From Pseudomonadota bacterium (lineage in GTDB: Bacteria > Pseudomonadota > Alphaproteobacteria > Sphingomonadales > Sphingomonadaceae): 64,000 nt of DNA. Position numbers and translations under genes: made by a program. The notes under the pieces are model-generated. The model ran no database searches, was not told the DNA's origin, and saw only the letters and a list, made by a program, of their open reading frames with translations. Below, piece after piece: positions 15,527 through 23,034 of this stretch. Every line of letters starts with the position of its first letter. Within the stretch, counting starts at the first letter, position 1. The DNA lies in assembly GCA_023394965.1 (NCBI GenBank), contig JAEWZX010000030.1:186001-250000 (forward strand). Direction: 5' to 3'.

Positions 15527-17238
15527 CCCTTCGTTTTTTCGCTGCAACGGCTTTGGCTGCAACCTCGCTCGGCGCTGCCCCCGCCGCTGCACAAAACAGC
15601 GTGGACTATTTCACCCGTTCACACGCCGCCGCCCTGCCCCAGCTCCTTTCGCAGGACGACCGTGCCTATTACGGTTCGTTGTTCGAAGCGATCGACAGCC
15701 AGAACTGGGACCGGGTGGAAATCATGCTGGCCAGCCGCGAAGACGGCCCGCTGCATGGTGCCGCGCTCGCAACCTATTATCTCCATCCGCAAAGCCCGCG
15801 GATCGAGCTGCCACGAATTGAAAGCTGGCTGTCGCGCTATTCCGCGCTGCCGCAGGCCGAAGCGATCGTCCGCCTCGGCCAGACCCGCGGGCTCCAGAAC
15901 GCACCCTATCTGCGCCCGGCGCGCAGTCTGGTTCGCCAGCCGGGATCGACCAAGCGCATCCGCCCAAGCGCCATCAGCGATGGCACCATGCCCGAAAGCG
16001 TGAAATCGGCCATTCTCGAACGCATCACCAATGACGATCCCGATGGCGCGCGCCTGCTGCTCGACGGTGTGGATGCCACCCTGTCGCGCGAAGCACGGGC
16101 CGAATGGCGGTATCGCGTGGCATTCAGCTATTACATCGAAAACCGCGATCCGCAGGCCTGGGCGCTGGCCGATACCGCCCGCGATGGCGGCAGCGGCCCC
16201 TGGGTCGCGGAAGGCGACTGGGTGGCGGGCCTCGCCGCCTGGCGGCTGGGCGATTGCGACAAGGCCGCAGATGCATTCCGGCGCAGCGCGGCAGGCGCAT
16301 CCAACCCCGAACTGACGGCAGCGGGACATTATTGGGCCGCCCGCTCCTTCGTGCGCTGCCGCTTCCCCGAAAAGGCAGCGGAACAGCTGCGCGGCGCGGC
16401 GCGCTTTCCAGAAACGCTTTACGGCATGCTGGCCCACGAACAGATGGGCCGCGATCTCCCGCGCACCCATGCCCTGCCCGATCTGACGGAGGCCGACTGG
16501 CGCCGTCTCAGCAAGCAGCAGGCCGTGCAGCAGGCCGTGATGCTAGCAGAAGTCGGGCGGCGCGAATCCGCCGCCGAAGATCTGATCTGGCTGGTCCGCA
16601 CGGGCGACGCGGACGATTACGCCCCCTTGTCCCGGCTGGCGCGCGCGCTGGGCCTGACCGGCGCGCAGACTTTCATGGCCTATAATGCCCCGCGCGGGGA
16701 AGGCGCGCACCCCAGCCTGCGCTATCCCGTCACCTTCCGCGCCCCGGTTGGCGGATGGCGGGTGGACCCTGCGCTGGCCTTCGCCCATGCGTTGCAGGAA
16801 TCGAACTTCCGCGAAAGCGTGGTCAGCCCCGCCGGGGCCATTGGGCTGATGCAGATCATGCCCATCACCCAGCGCGAATATGCCGCCTCCATCAACATGA
16901 GTTCCGGTGCCGATCTCAAGGACCCGGCCGTCAATCTGGCCTTCGGTCAGCGCACGCTCGAATCGCTCAATTCCTCGAACTATACGCAGGGCAAGCTGCC
17001 CAAGGTGATGGCCGCCTATAATGCCGGGCCCAGTCCCGTGTCGCGCTGGGAAACCGAAATCCGCGATCAGGGCGATCCGCTACTATACATGGAAAGCATC
17101 CCCTATTGGGAAACGCGCGGCTATGTCTCCATCGTGATGCGCAATTACTGGATGTATCTGCGCCAGGCCGATGCCCCGGCCCCCAGCCGCATCGACCTGG
17201 CTGAAAACGACTGGCCGATGTTCCCCCGCGCCAGATAG
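15523..17238 (+). CDS. soluble lytic murein transglycosylase (SLT family)
   Basis: A 571-residue periplasmic peptidoglycan lyase. A signal peptide (MTLRFFAATALAATSLGAAP with AQA-type site after Ala-Ala-Ala) is followed by a long helical superhelix (TPR-like, residues 60-400) and a C-terminal SLT domain. The catalytic glutamate lies in FAHALQESNFRESVVSPAG (near residue 425), followed by AIGLMQIMP and NLAFGQRTL, then MAAYNAGPSPVSRW. This is the Slt70-type order. The ATG overlaps the preceding stop (ATGA), which fixes the start. It likely cleaves glycan strands exolytically, forming 1,6-anhydro ends. Confidence 0.92.
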   Translation: MTLRFFAATALAATSLGAAPAAAQNSVDYFTRSHAAALPQLLSQDDRAYYGSLFEAIDSQNWDRVEIMLASREDGPLHGAALATYYLHPQSPRIELPRIESWLSRYSALPQAEAIVRLGQTRGLQNAPYLRPARSLVRQPGSTKRIRPSAISDGTMPESVKSAILERITNDDPDGARLLLDGVDATLSREARAEWRYRVAFSYYIENRDPQAWALADTARDGGSGPWVAEGDWVAGLAAWRLGDCDKAADAFRRSAAGASNPELTAAGHYWAARSFVRCRFPEKAAEQLRGAARFPETLYGMLAHEQMGRDLPRTHALPDLTEADWRRLSKQQAVQQAVMLAEVGRRESAAEDLIWLVRTGDADDYAPLSRLARALGLTGAQTFMAYNAPRGEGAHPSLRYPVTFRAPVGGWRVDPALAFAHALQESNFRESVVSPAGAIGLMQIMPITQREYAASINMSSGADLKDPAVNLAFGQRTLESLNSSNYTQGKLPKVMAAYNAGPSPVSRWETEIRDQGDPLLYMESIPYWETRGYVSIVMRNYWMYLRQADAPAPSRIDLAENDWPMFPRAR

Positions 17239-17249
17239 GAACCGTGCCC

Positions 17250-17777
17250 ATGGCGATCGATGAAAGCCTTCCCTTCAAGCCCGTCCGCATTGCCGTGCTG
17301 ACGGTGTCCGACACGCGCACGCTGGCAGATGACAGTTCAGGCAATATCCTGGTCCAGCGCCTGACCGATGCCGGGCACGATCTTGCGGCCCGCGAAATCT
17401 GCCGGGACGATGTGGAGCGACTTGCCGCCCAGTTGCAGCGCTGGATCGATGACGAAGGCGTCGACTGCATCGTCACCACCGGCGGTACCGGGCTGACCGG
17501 CCGCGATGTGACGCCCGAAGCGCTCGACCGGGTCAAGACCAGAGACATTCCCGGCTTCGGCGAATTGTTCCGCTGGATCAGCTACGAAACCATCGGCACC
17601 AGCACCATCCAGAGCCGCGCCTGCGCGGTCTTGGCAGGGGGGACCTATATTTTCGCACTGCCGGGTTCGAACGGCGCGGTGAAGGACGGCTGGGACCGCA
17701 TCCTCGCCCCCCAGCTCGACAGCCGCCACCGCCCCTGCAACTTCGTCGACCTGATGCCACGCCTCAAAGAACGGTGA
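17250..17777 (+). CDS. moaB: molybdenum cofactor biosynthesis protein MoaB/Mog family
   Basis: A 175-residue MoCF-fold protein (molybdopterin adenylylation type). Seen are RIAVLTVSDTRTLADDSSG near the N-terminus, CIVTTGGTGLTGRDVTPEA (near residue 75) and the C-terminal LPGSNGAVKDGWDRILAPQL. I use ATG 17250, with AGGA 9 bases upstream; an in-frame GTG at 17244 is closer to the site. It follows the transglycosylase by 11 bases. No other moa gene is present nearby. Confidence 0.92.
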   Translation: MAIDESLPFKPVRIAVLTVSDTRTLADDSSGNILVQRLTDAGHDLAAREICRDDVERLAAQLQRWIDDEGVDCIVTTGGTGLTGRDVTPEALDRVKTRDIPGFGELFRWISYETIGTSTIQSRACAVLAGGTYIFALPGSNGAVKDGWDRILAPQLDSRHRPCNFVDLMPRLKER

Positions 17778-17884
17778 TCCCCGCTGCAGGATGGGCCAAC
17801 GCCCGCAAGAATTCATTTTCCTACACACCCTTAGCTGCATAACAGAACTGATTCGCTTTTCATCCTCAACCGGAGATGCGGATC

Positions 17885-18856
17885 ATGCCCGACACCACCG
17901 AAGCTTTCGCCCATGCCCCTGCGCGTGGCTGGACACCTGAACTCAAGGCCCGTTTTCTCGATCGGCTGGCCGCGCATGGCAATGCCCGCGCCGCCTGCCG
18001 CGCGGTCAATCTGTCCGCCGAAGCCGCCTATCGCCTGCGCCGCCGCGATGCCTTTTTCGCGCGTGGCTGGGCGGCGGCGCTGGTGCTGGCGAGGGAAAAC
18101 GGGGTGCAGGCCCTGGCGGAACGCGCCATCGAAGGGGTGGAGGAACAGATATATTATCGCGGCGAGCTGGTCGGCACGCGCCGCCGTTACGATGGGCGGC
18201 TGCTGCTGGCGCATCTGGCCCGGCTGGATGCGCTGGCCGATGAAAATGCGGCGGGCGATGATGCCAGCCGCTTCGACGAATTGCTGGCCAGCGTGGCCGC
18301 GGGCAGCGAAAACCTGCCACCCGAACGCGACGCAGCAATCGTCAAGGCCAGCGAAGAAGCCCGCAAACGCCATCGCCGAACCGAACTGCACAACTTCTAT
18401 TACGGCGATGAGGAGCTGGAACCGGAGGACCAGTATCTCTCGCCCCAACCCGAAGAAACCAGCAATTTCCTGAGCGAGCTGGAGGAAGAATGCGATGAAA
18501 TCGCGGAAGAAGCGGGCAAGGCCGCAGCGCGGGAATGGAGCCGCCAGCGGATCGAGGCATTCGACAGGGTCGATGCGCTGTGCGGCTGGCCCGGATCGCC
18601 ACCCGTTGCCGGACTGCCGGACCCCGCCCGCAAAGCAGATGTCGTCCCGGCGGATCTGGCCAGGGTCATCGCCGTAGCCTGCCCGCCGGACCAGGAACCG
18701 CCCGTTTCCAGGCCCGGTTTTTCGCGTCCCAGCACACTGTCAACTGTGTCAACCTGCGCCATCTCGCGAATGCTTGCCCCCGCGGCGTCGCAGCCGGTGA
18801 TACCGGCGCCGCGATCCCCCTTTCAGGCACCCAGGAAACACACTGGCGGGCGGTAG
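17885..18856 (+). CDS. conserved hypothetical protein with HTH-like N-terminal region
   Basis: A 323-residue protein of unknown function. Residues 10-55 (WTPELKARFLDRLAAHGNAR, then AACRAVNLSAEAAYRLRRRD and FFARGWAAAL) read like the helix-turn-helix of small-terminase/transposase-related proteins common in sphingomonads. The middle is acidic and helical (LEEECDEIAEEAGKAAAREW). The last 55 residues are rich in Pro, Ser and Thr with no apparent fold and are encoded partly by a 9-base-period repeat (see 18738). GGAG upstream supports the ATG at 17885 rather than 17876. It lies immediately before the radical SAM gene. DNA binding is a guess. Confidence 0.6.
   Translation: MPDTTEAFAHAPARGWTPELKARFLDRLAAHGNARAACRAVNLSAEAAYRLRRRDAFFARGWAAALVLARENGVQALAERAIEGVEEQIYYRGELVGTRRRYDGRLLLAHLARLDALADENAAGDDASRFDELLASVAAGSENLPPERDAAIVKASEEARKRHRRTELHNFYYGDEELEPEDQYLSPQPEETSNFLSELEEECDEIAEEAGKAAAREWSRQRIEAFDRVDALCGWPGSPPVAGLPDPARKADVVPADLARVIAVACPPDQEPPVSRPGFSRPSTLSTVSTCAISRMLAPAASQPVIPAPRSPFQAPRKHTGGR
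18738..18754 (+). repeat. TGTCAAC tandem motif with 9-base period, copy 1
   Basis: The sequence TGTCAACTGTGTCAACC holds two TGTCAAC heptamers nine bases apart. The same 17 bases occur once more in the window on the other strand at 37989-38005. This copy lies inside the last codons of the HTH-like gene and about 125 bases upstream of the radical SAM gene, reading in the same direction as that gene. Confidence 0.6.
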
Positions 18857-18862
18857 TGGATT

Positions 18863-19999
18863 ATGGCGCGAACAGACTGGCGCGCGCCATTTGCTCCATA
18901 TATGTTCCACTTAATGGAACGTCGTTTCGCCCCTGCGATTCCCGGCCGCGGCGCACAGGGTGCCGAAGTGCCGACCCGCTTCGGTCTCCCCACGCGGGAG
19001 GTCGACGGCGACTGGCGCGACCATATGGAACGGCTGGACGGGCCGCCGGTCAAGCTGCGCACGCAGGTGACGGAAGAACTGCCCAAGACGATCCTGAGCT
19101 TCAACCAGTCGCCCGATATCCCCTTCGACAGGTCCATCAATGCCTATCGCGGGTGCGAACATGGCTGTGTGTACTGTTTCGCCCGGCCGACCCATGCCTA
19201 TCACGATCTTTCGCCCGGGCTGGATTTCGAAACCAGACTGTTCGCCAAACCCAATGCGGCCGATCTGCTGGCGCGGACATTGGTGAACCGGGGCTATCAG
19301 CCCCGGCCGATCGCCATGGGCACCAATACCGATCCCTACCAACCGATCGAACGCGATTATCGCATCACGCGCAGCATTCTGGAAGTGTGTCTGGATGCGC
19401 GCCACCCGGTCACCATCACCACCAAATCGGATCGCGTGCTGGACGATCTGGACCTGCTGGCCGAACTGGCGCGCCAGCGGCTGGTGGCGGTGGCGATTTC
19501 GGTGACCAGCCTCGATCCGAGACTGTCGGGCAAGCTGGAACCGCGCGCGGCGGCCCCGGCCAAACGGCTCGCGGCGCTCGGCAGGCTGGCTGCTGCGGGC
19601 ATCCCGGCGCATTGTTCGATCGCGCCGGTCATCCCGGCCATTACCGATGAATTCATGGAAGACATCGTCCGGCAAGTCGGTGAACTCGGCATCGGCAGCG
19701 TCGGCTGGATTCCCCTGCGTCTCCCACACGAAGTCGCGCCGCTGTTCCGCGAATGGCTTTCGGTCCATTTCCCCGAACGGGGCGACAAGGTGATGAACAT
19801 CGTCCGCTCAATCCGTGGCGGCAAGGATAACGATCCCGATTTCTTCACCCGCATGAAACCAAGCGGCGTCTGGGCGGATCTGTTCAGGGCAAGGTTCCGC
19901 GTGGCCTGCAAACGCGCCGGTGTGGGCAAGGCCAGGTTCGAACTCGATTGCACCCGGTTCAGGCCGCCGGAGACGGGCGGCCAGATGTGGTTGCTGTGA
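18863..19999 (+). CDS. PA0069/Rv2578c-type radical SAM protein (COG1533, SplB-like)
   Basis: A radical SAM protein, 378 residues from ATG 18863. The cluster motif is AYRGCEHGCVYCFARP (CxxxCxxC, near residue 95), preceded by TQVTEELPKTILSFNQSPDI and followed by AMGTNTDPYQPIER. The family is grouped with spore-photoproduct-lyase-like proteins, but its substrate is not known. The conserved part starts at IPGRGAQG, so ATG 18914 (giving MERRFAPAIPGRG, 361 residues) may be the true start. That start is overlapped by a palindrome and preceded by a LexA-like box (18893-18907). Transcription may be damage-controlled. Confidence 0.88.
   Translation: MARTDWRAPFAPYMFHLMERRFAPAIPGRGAQGAEVPTRFGLPTREVDGDWRDHMERLDGPPVKLRTQVTEELPKTILSFNQSPDIPFDRSINAYRGCEHGCVYCFARPTHAYHDLSPGLDFETRLFAKPNAADLLARTLVNRGYQPRPIAMGTNTDPYQPIERDYRITRSILEVCLDARHPVTITTKSDRVLDDLDLLAELARQRLVAVAISVTSLDPRLSGKLEPRAAAPAKRLAALGRLAAAGIPAHCSIAPVIPAITDEFMEDIVRQVGELGIGSVGWIPLRLPHEVAPLFREWLSVHFPERGDKVMNIVRSIRGGKDNDPDFFTRMKPSGVWADLFRARFRVACKRAGVGKARFELDCTRFRPPETGGQMWLL
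18893..18920 (+). promoter_or_regulatory. LexA-like direct repeat and palindrome at the radical SAM start
   Basis: GCTC-N7-GTTC (18893-18907) has an AT-rich spacer and differs by one base from the alphaproteobacterial SOS box GTTC-N7-GTTC. Overlapping it is the palindrome GTTCCACTTAATGGAAC (18904-18920, six-base arms). Both cover the candidate start ATG at 18914. Operator function is inferred only. Confidence 0.35.
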
Positions 20000-20062
20000 C
20001 GGCCCGCCTTACCGCCAGCCATCATATTCGGCGCGGCGCGATCCAGTGCGTGCTGCGGTTAC

Positions 20063-20287
20063 TTACAGGTCGGGGTAAATATAGGCGGTCGGCACACCAA
20101 TGCTTCTGTCACGTCCCCCGCCGTAAATCTTGTAGCATTCCTGATAACAGAAACCGTACGAATTCCCGACTGCCCGACACGACGCGAGACACGCGCGATA
20201 TGCTCCAGTTTCCCTATCGGCTGACGCGGGCGCACCCAGTGCCAGAGACAGGGCAGCAAGACCGAACGCATGGGATTTGAACCTCAT
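20063..20287 (-). CDS. small secreted protein with twin CX3C motif, unknown function
   Basis: A 74-residue protein, well supported by GGAGAG 8 bases before the ATG and by a clean signal peptide (MRFKSHAFGLAALSLALGAP, cleavage near ASA-D). The mature 51 residues contain exactly four cysteines as CLASC and CYQEC, spaced CX3C-X9-CX3C. This suggests a helical hairpin closed by two disulfides. The tail is GGGRDRSIGVPTAYIYPDL. I do not know this family. An AT-rich 165-base region upstream probably holds its own promoter. It converges on the radical SAM gene. Confidence 0.65.
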   Translation of the reverse strand: MRFKSHAFGLAALSLALGAPASADRETGAYRACLASCRAVGNSYGFCYQECYKIYGGGRDRSIGVPTAYIYPDL

Positions 20288-20453
20288 CTTGCATTCTCTC
20301 CTTCCTCGTGCCGGTCGTGTTTTTTATAAAAACATCATTAGTGAATTCCGGCACCAGGAAAGGTAACACAATATTTCAAATATCAAATACCTTTGGACAG
20401 AATGTTTTTAAGCCCGCAACGCCTGCCATGAAATGCTCCCAGCTTCGGGGAGG
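20288..20453 (-). promoter_or_regulatory. AT-rich leader upstream of the small twin-CX3C protein gene
   Basis: This stretch is far more AT-rich than its surroundings (for example ATTTTTATAAAAA-like and AATATTTCAAATATCAAATA-like runs). On the minus strand a TATAAA lies about 45 bases upstream of the ATG at 20287, but no convincing -35 partner sits 16-18 bases before it. AATATTTCAAATATC contains small inverted repeats. I consider it a promoter region, elements undecided. Confidence 0.35.
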
Positions 20454-20885
20454 TTAGAACCCCTCGCCCACCTCTCCGGGGGCGAACCGCACCAATCGGC
20501 TGTCCGCCAGCGCGGCGGTGCGGTTGATCACCGCTCTTTGATAATCTGCATCCTTGATCATTTCGAAGAAAGCGCCGGAATTGGGATATTCCGCAATGAA
20601 ACCGTCATGCCATTGCATCGCTTCCGGGCCTGTCACCACCGTCTGATATGCGCCGCGCCAGACGATTTTGCCACCCACGCGGCGGAAGATGGGGCCGCTG
20701 GTCTTGCCATATTCTTCATAGGCGCGGCGGCCGGTCCACCCCTTGCCGGCATTTTCGTGCCCTGCGGGATAGTCTGCTTCGTCGCGATATCGCAGCAGGT
20801 TGAGCATGTGGATCGGCTCGTCACGCGGCAGATCCTTGAACGCATCGAAATTGGCGCGGCTGGGATCGATATAGCTGTCGCTCAT
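20454..20885 (-). CDS. DUF1330 domain-containing protein
   Basis: A 143-residue protein of the dimeric alpha-beta barrel DUF1330 family. Recognisable parts are DEPIHMLNLLRYRDEADYP near residue 25, a YEEYGKTSGPIFRRVGGKIV block, and AMQWHDGFIAEYPNSGAFFE followed by KDADYQRAVINRTAALADSR. These give the usual family order and length. The ATG at 20885 has AGGAGA 6 bases upstream. It starts 17 bases after the DUF411 gene stop and is likely co-transcribed with it. The enzymatic role is unknown; related folds include small monooxygenases. Confidence 0.85.
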   Translation of the reverse strand: MSDSYIDPSRANFDAFKDLPRDEPIHMLNLLRYRDEADYPAGHENAGKGWTGRRAYEEYGKTSGPIFRRVGGKIVWRGAYQTVVTGPEAMQWHDGFIAEYPNSGAFFEMIKDADYQRAVINRTAALADSRLVRFAPGEVGEGF

Positions 20886-20902
20886 GCTGTCTCCTGCTGG
20901 AA

Positions 20903-21376
20903 TCAATGCTCGTGCGAAGGCGCATTCCCCGGGTGAGTGGACCAGACCATGTGTTTGCCGTCATGCTTGATCAGCACGACCTGATAGGCATCTGCCCGGC
21001 CCGGCGTTTCCATGCCGGGCGATCCCGCCGGCATCCCCGGTACGCTGAGGCCGATTGCATCGGGCCGCTCTTTCAGCAGCCGCCGGATATCCGCAGCCGG
21101 AACATGCCCTTCGATCGCATAACCATCGATCATGGCGGTGTGGCAGGACCGCAGGGCATCGGGCACACCGGCAGCCCGCGCCACCGGTGTCAGATCATCC
21201 ACCTCGCTCGTTCTGGCAGTGAAGCCCGCGCTTTCCATCCGCTCGATCCACTCGCTGCAACATCCGCACCACGGCGTCTTGGTTACATCGAGCACACTTG
21301 CCGCTGCCGCCTGCGTACAGGCCAGCAGGGCCAGCGGGGCCGAAAGCATCGCCCATCTACGCCGCTTCGTGGTCAT
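20903..21376 (-). CDS. DUF411 domain protein, secreted, possible metal binding
   Basis: A 157-residue exported protein. The N-terminus has a signal sequence with a possible lipobox (LALLAC) or signal peptidase I site after AAA. The DUF411 core starts with LDVTKTPWCGCCSEWIERM (CxCC motif), then SEVDDLTPVARAAGVPDALR, SCHTAMIDGYAIEGHVPAAD and KERPDAIGLSVPGMPAGSPG. It ends with a histidine-rich tail (APSHEH). The family is often found with copper or other metal resistance genes, and the cysteines and histidines would fit metal binding. GGAGAGGAG before the ATG fixes the start. No other metal resistance gene adjoins. Confidence 0.85.
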   Translation of the reverse strand: MTTKRRRWAMLSAPLALLACTQAAAASVLDVTKTPWCGCCSEWIERMESAGFTARTSEVDDLTPVARAAGVPDALRSCHTAMIDGYAIEGHVPAADIRRLLKERPDAIGLSVPGMPAGSPGMETPGRADAYQVVLIKHDGKHMVWSTHPGNAPSHEH

Positions 21377-21405
21377 GATTTCTCCTCTCCTGGTGAAACC
21401 GCCCG

Positions 21406-23004
21406 TCAGGCCAGCGTGTAATCGCTGAACTGCGCGCGCAGATCCTTCTTGCTGATCTTGCCGGTGGCCGTGTGCGGGATGGCGTCGACGAATTCCACCG
21501 CGTCGGGCAGCCACCATTTGGCAACCTTGTCGGCCAGAAAATCCGTAATTTCATCGGCGCTGCAATCCGCGCCTGCCTTCTTGACCACGAACAGCACCGG
21601 GCGCTCGTCCCACTTGGGATGGGGCATACCGATAGCCGCTGCCTCGGCCACGGCGGGATGGCCCACGGCGGCATTTTCCAGCTCGACCGAACTGATCCAT
21701 TCACCGCCCGATTTGATCACATCCTTGGTTCGGTCGGTGATCTGCATGGTCCCGTCCGGGTGCAGGATCGCGACATCGCCGGTATCGAACCAGCCATCTG
21801 CATCGATCGCATCCCGATCCGCCTTGAAGTACCGTTTGACGATCCACGGCCCGCGGATCTGCAACGCACCGCTGGTTTCCCCATCGCGGGGCAGCGCCTT
21901 CGTCGGGTCGTCCAGATCGACCGTGCGCAGTTCGACACCGAAAATCGGGCGTCCCTGCTTCATCGTCTTTTCCACCTTCTCGTCGAAGGTCAGTTCGTCC
22001 CAATCCGCAGTTGGCCCGCCCACAGTGCCCACGGGCGATGTTTCGGTCATTCCCCAGGCATGCTGGACCCGGGTGCCGTTCTTCATCAGCCGCTCAATCA
22101 TGAAGCGTGGGGCAGCAGACCCGCCAATGGTGGCCGTTTTCAGCTTTGGCAGATCCTTGCCTTCGGCATCGCAATACTGGAACGTCGCCAGCCACACCGT
22201 CGGCACGCCCGCGCTGTCGGTCACGCCTTCACGCTCCATCAGATCGCACAGCACCGCCGCTTCGTTCACGGCGGAAAAGACGAATTTAATGCCCGCCATG
22301 GCACCGGCATAGGGCAGGCCCCAACTGGCAGCATGGAACATCGGCACGACCGGCAGCATCACTGAAGCAGCGCTGAAATTGAACGCGCTGGTCTGGAGGC
22401 CGGCCATAGCGTGCAGCACGGTGGAACGATGTTCGTACTGCACCCCTTTAGGATGCCCCGTCGTGCCGCTGGTATAACAGATCATGCAGGGATCGCGCTC
22501 GTCGCCATCGACCCATTCGAAATCGCCGTCCTGCGCGCCGATCCAGTCTTCGAAGCTGGTCGTATGTTCGGCTGAATCGAAGCAGATGTAATGTTCGACG
22601 GTCGGCCATTTGTCGCGCATGGCATCGACGATGGGCTGGAAGGCCGCATCGTAGATCATGACTTTGTCTTCCGCGTGATTGACGATGTATTCGAGCTGAT
22701 CTTCGAAAAGGCGCGGATTGCAGGTGTGCAGCACCCCGCCCATGCCCGCGACGCCGAACCAGCTGACCAGATGGCGCGCATGGTTCATCGCCAGGCTGGC
22801 AACCCGGTCCCCCTTCTTCAGGCCGAGCGCCTGGAGAGCCTGAGCCATCTTGCGGGCATCGCGATGGATACCGGCCCAATCGGTGCGGGTTTCGGTTCCA
22901 TCCGCCCAATGGGTAACAATCTCGCGACCGGGTGCTTCACGGGCAGCATGGTCGATCACATGCGAAATTCGCATGGACCAGTCCTGCATTGCGCCAAACG
23001 ACAT
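21406..23004 (-). CDS. AlkK-type medium/long-chain fatty-acid-CoA ligase
   Basis: A 532-residue ANL-family acyl-CoA synthetase. It has MICYTSGTTGHPKGVQYEHR (adenylate-binding A3 motif, near residue 170), MFHAASWGLPYAGAMAG, the A5 motif HAWGMTETSPVGTVGG, A7 WFDTGDVAILHPDGTMQITD and A10 HTATGKISKKDLR with the catalytic lysine. The wording of the N-terminal (RISHVIDHAAREAPGREIVT) and middle parts matches the AlkK group. AGGAGAGG precedes the ATG. It follows dnaE by 30 bases on the same strand. Expected role: activating fatty acids for beta-oxidation. Confidence 0.88.
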   Translation of the reverse strand: MSFGAMQDWSMRISHVIDHAAREAPGREIVTHWADGTETRTDWAGIHRDARKMAQALQALGLKKGDRVASLAMNHARHLVSWFGVAGMGGVLHTCNPRLFEDQLEYIVNHAEDKVMIYDAAFQPIVDAMRDKWPTVEHYICFDSAEHTTSFEDWIGAQDGDFEWVDGDERDPCMICYTSGTTGHPKGVQYEHRSTVLHAMAGLQTSAFNFSAASVMLPVVPMFHAASWGLPYAGAMAGIKFVFSAVNEAAVLCDLMEREGVTDSAGVPTVWLATFQYCDAEGKDLPKLKTATIGGSAAPRFMIERLMKNGTRVQHAWGMTETSPVGTVGGPTADWDELTFDEKVEKTMKQGRPIFGVELRTVDLDDPTKALPRDGETSGALQIRGPWIVKRYFKADRDAIDADGWFDTGDVAILHPDGTMQITDRTKDVIKSGGEWISSVELENAAVGHPAVAEAAAIGMPHPKWDERPVLFVVKKAGADCSADEITDFLADKVAKWWLPDAVEFVDAIPHTATGKISKKDLRAQFSDYTLA

Positions 23005-23034
23005 AACCTCTCCTCTCAGCCTTCAAGCTAACTC

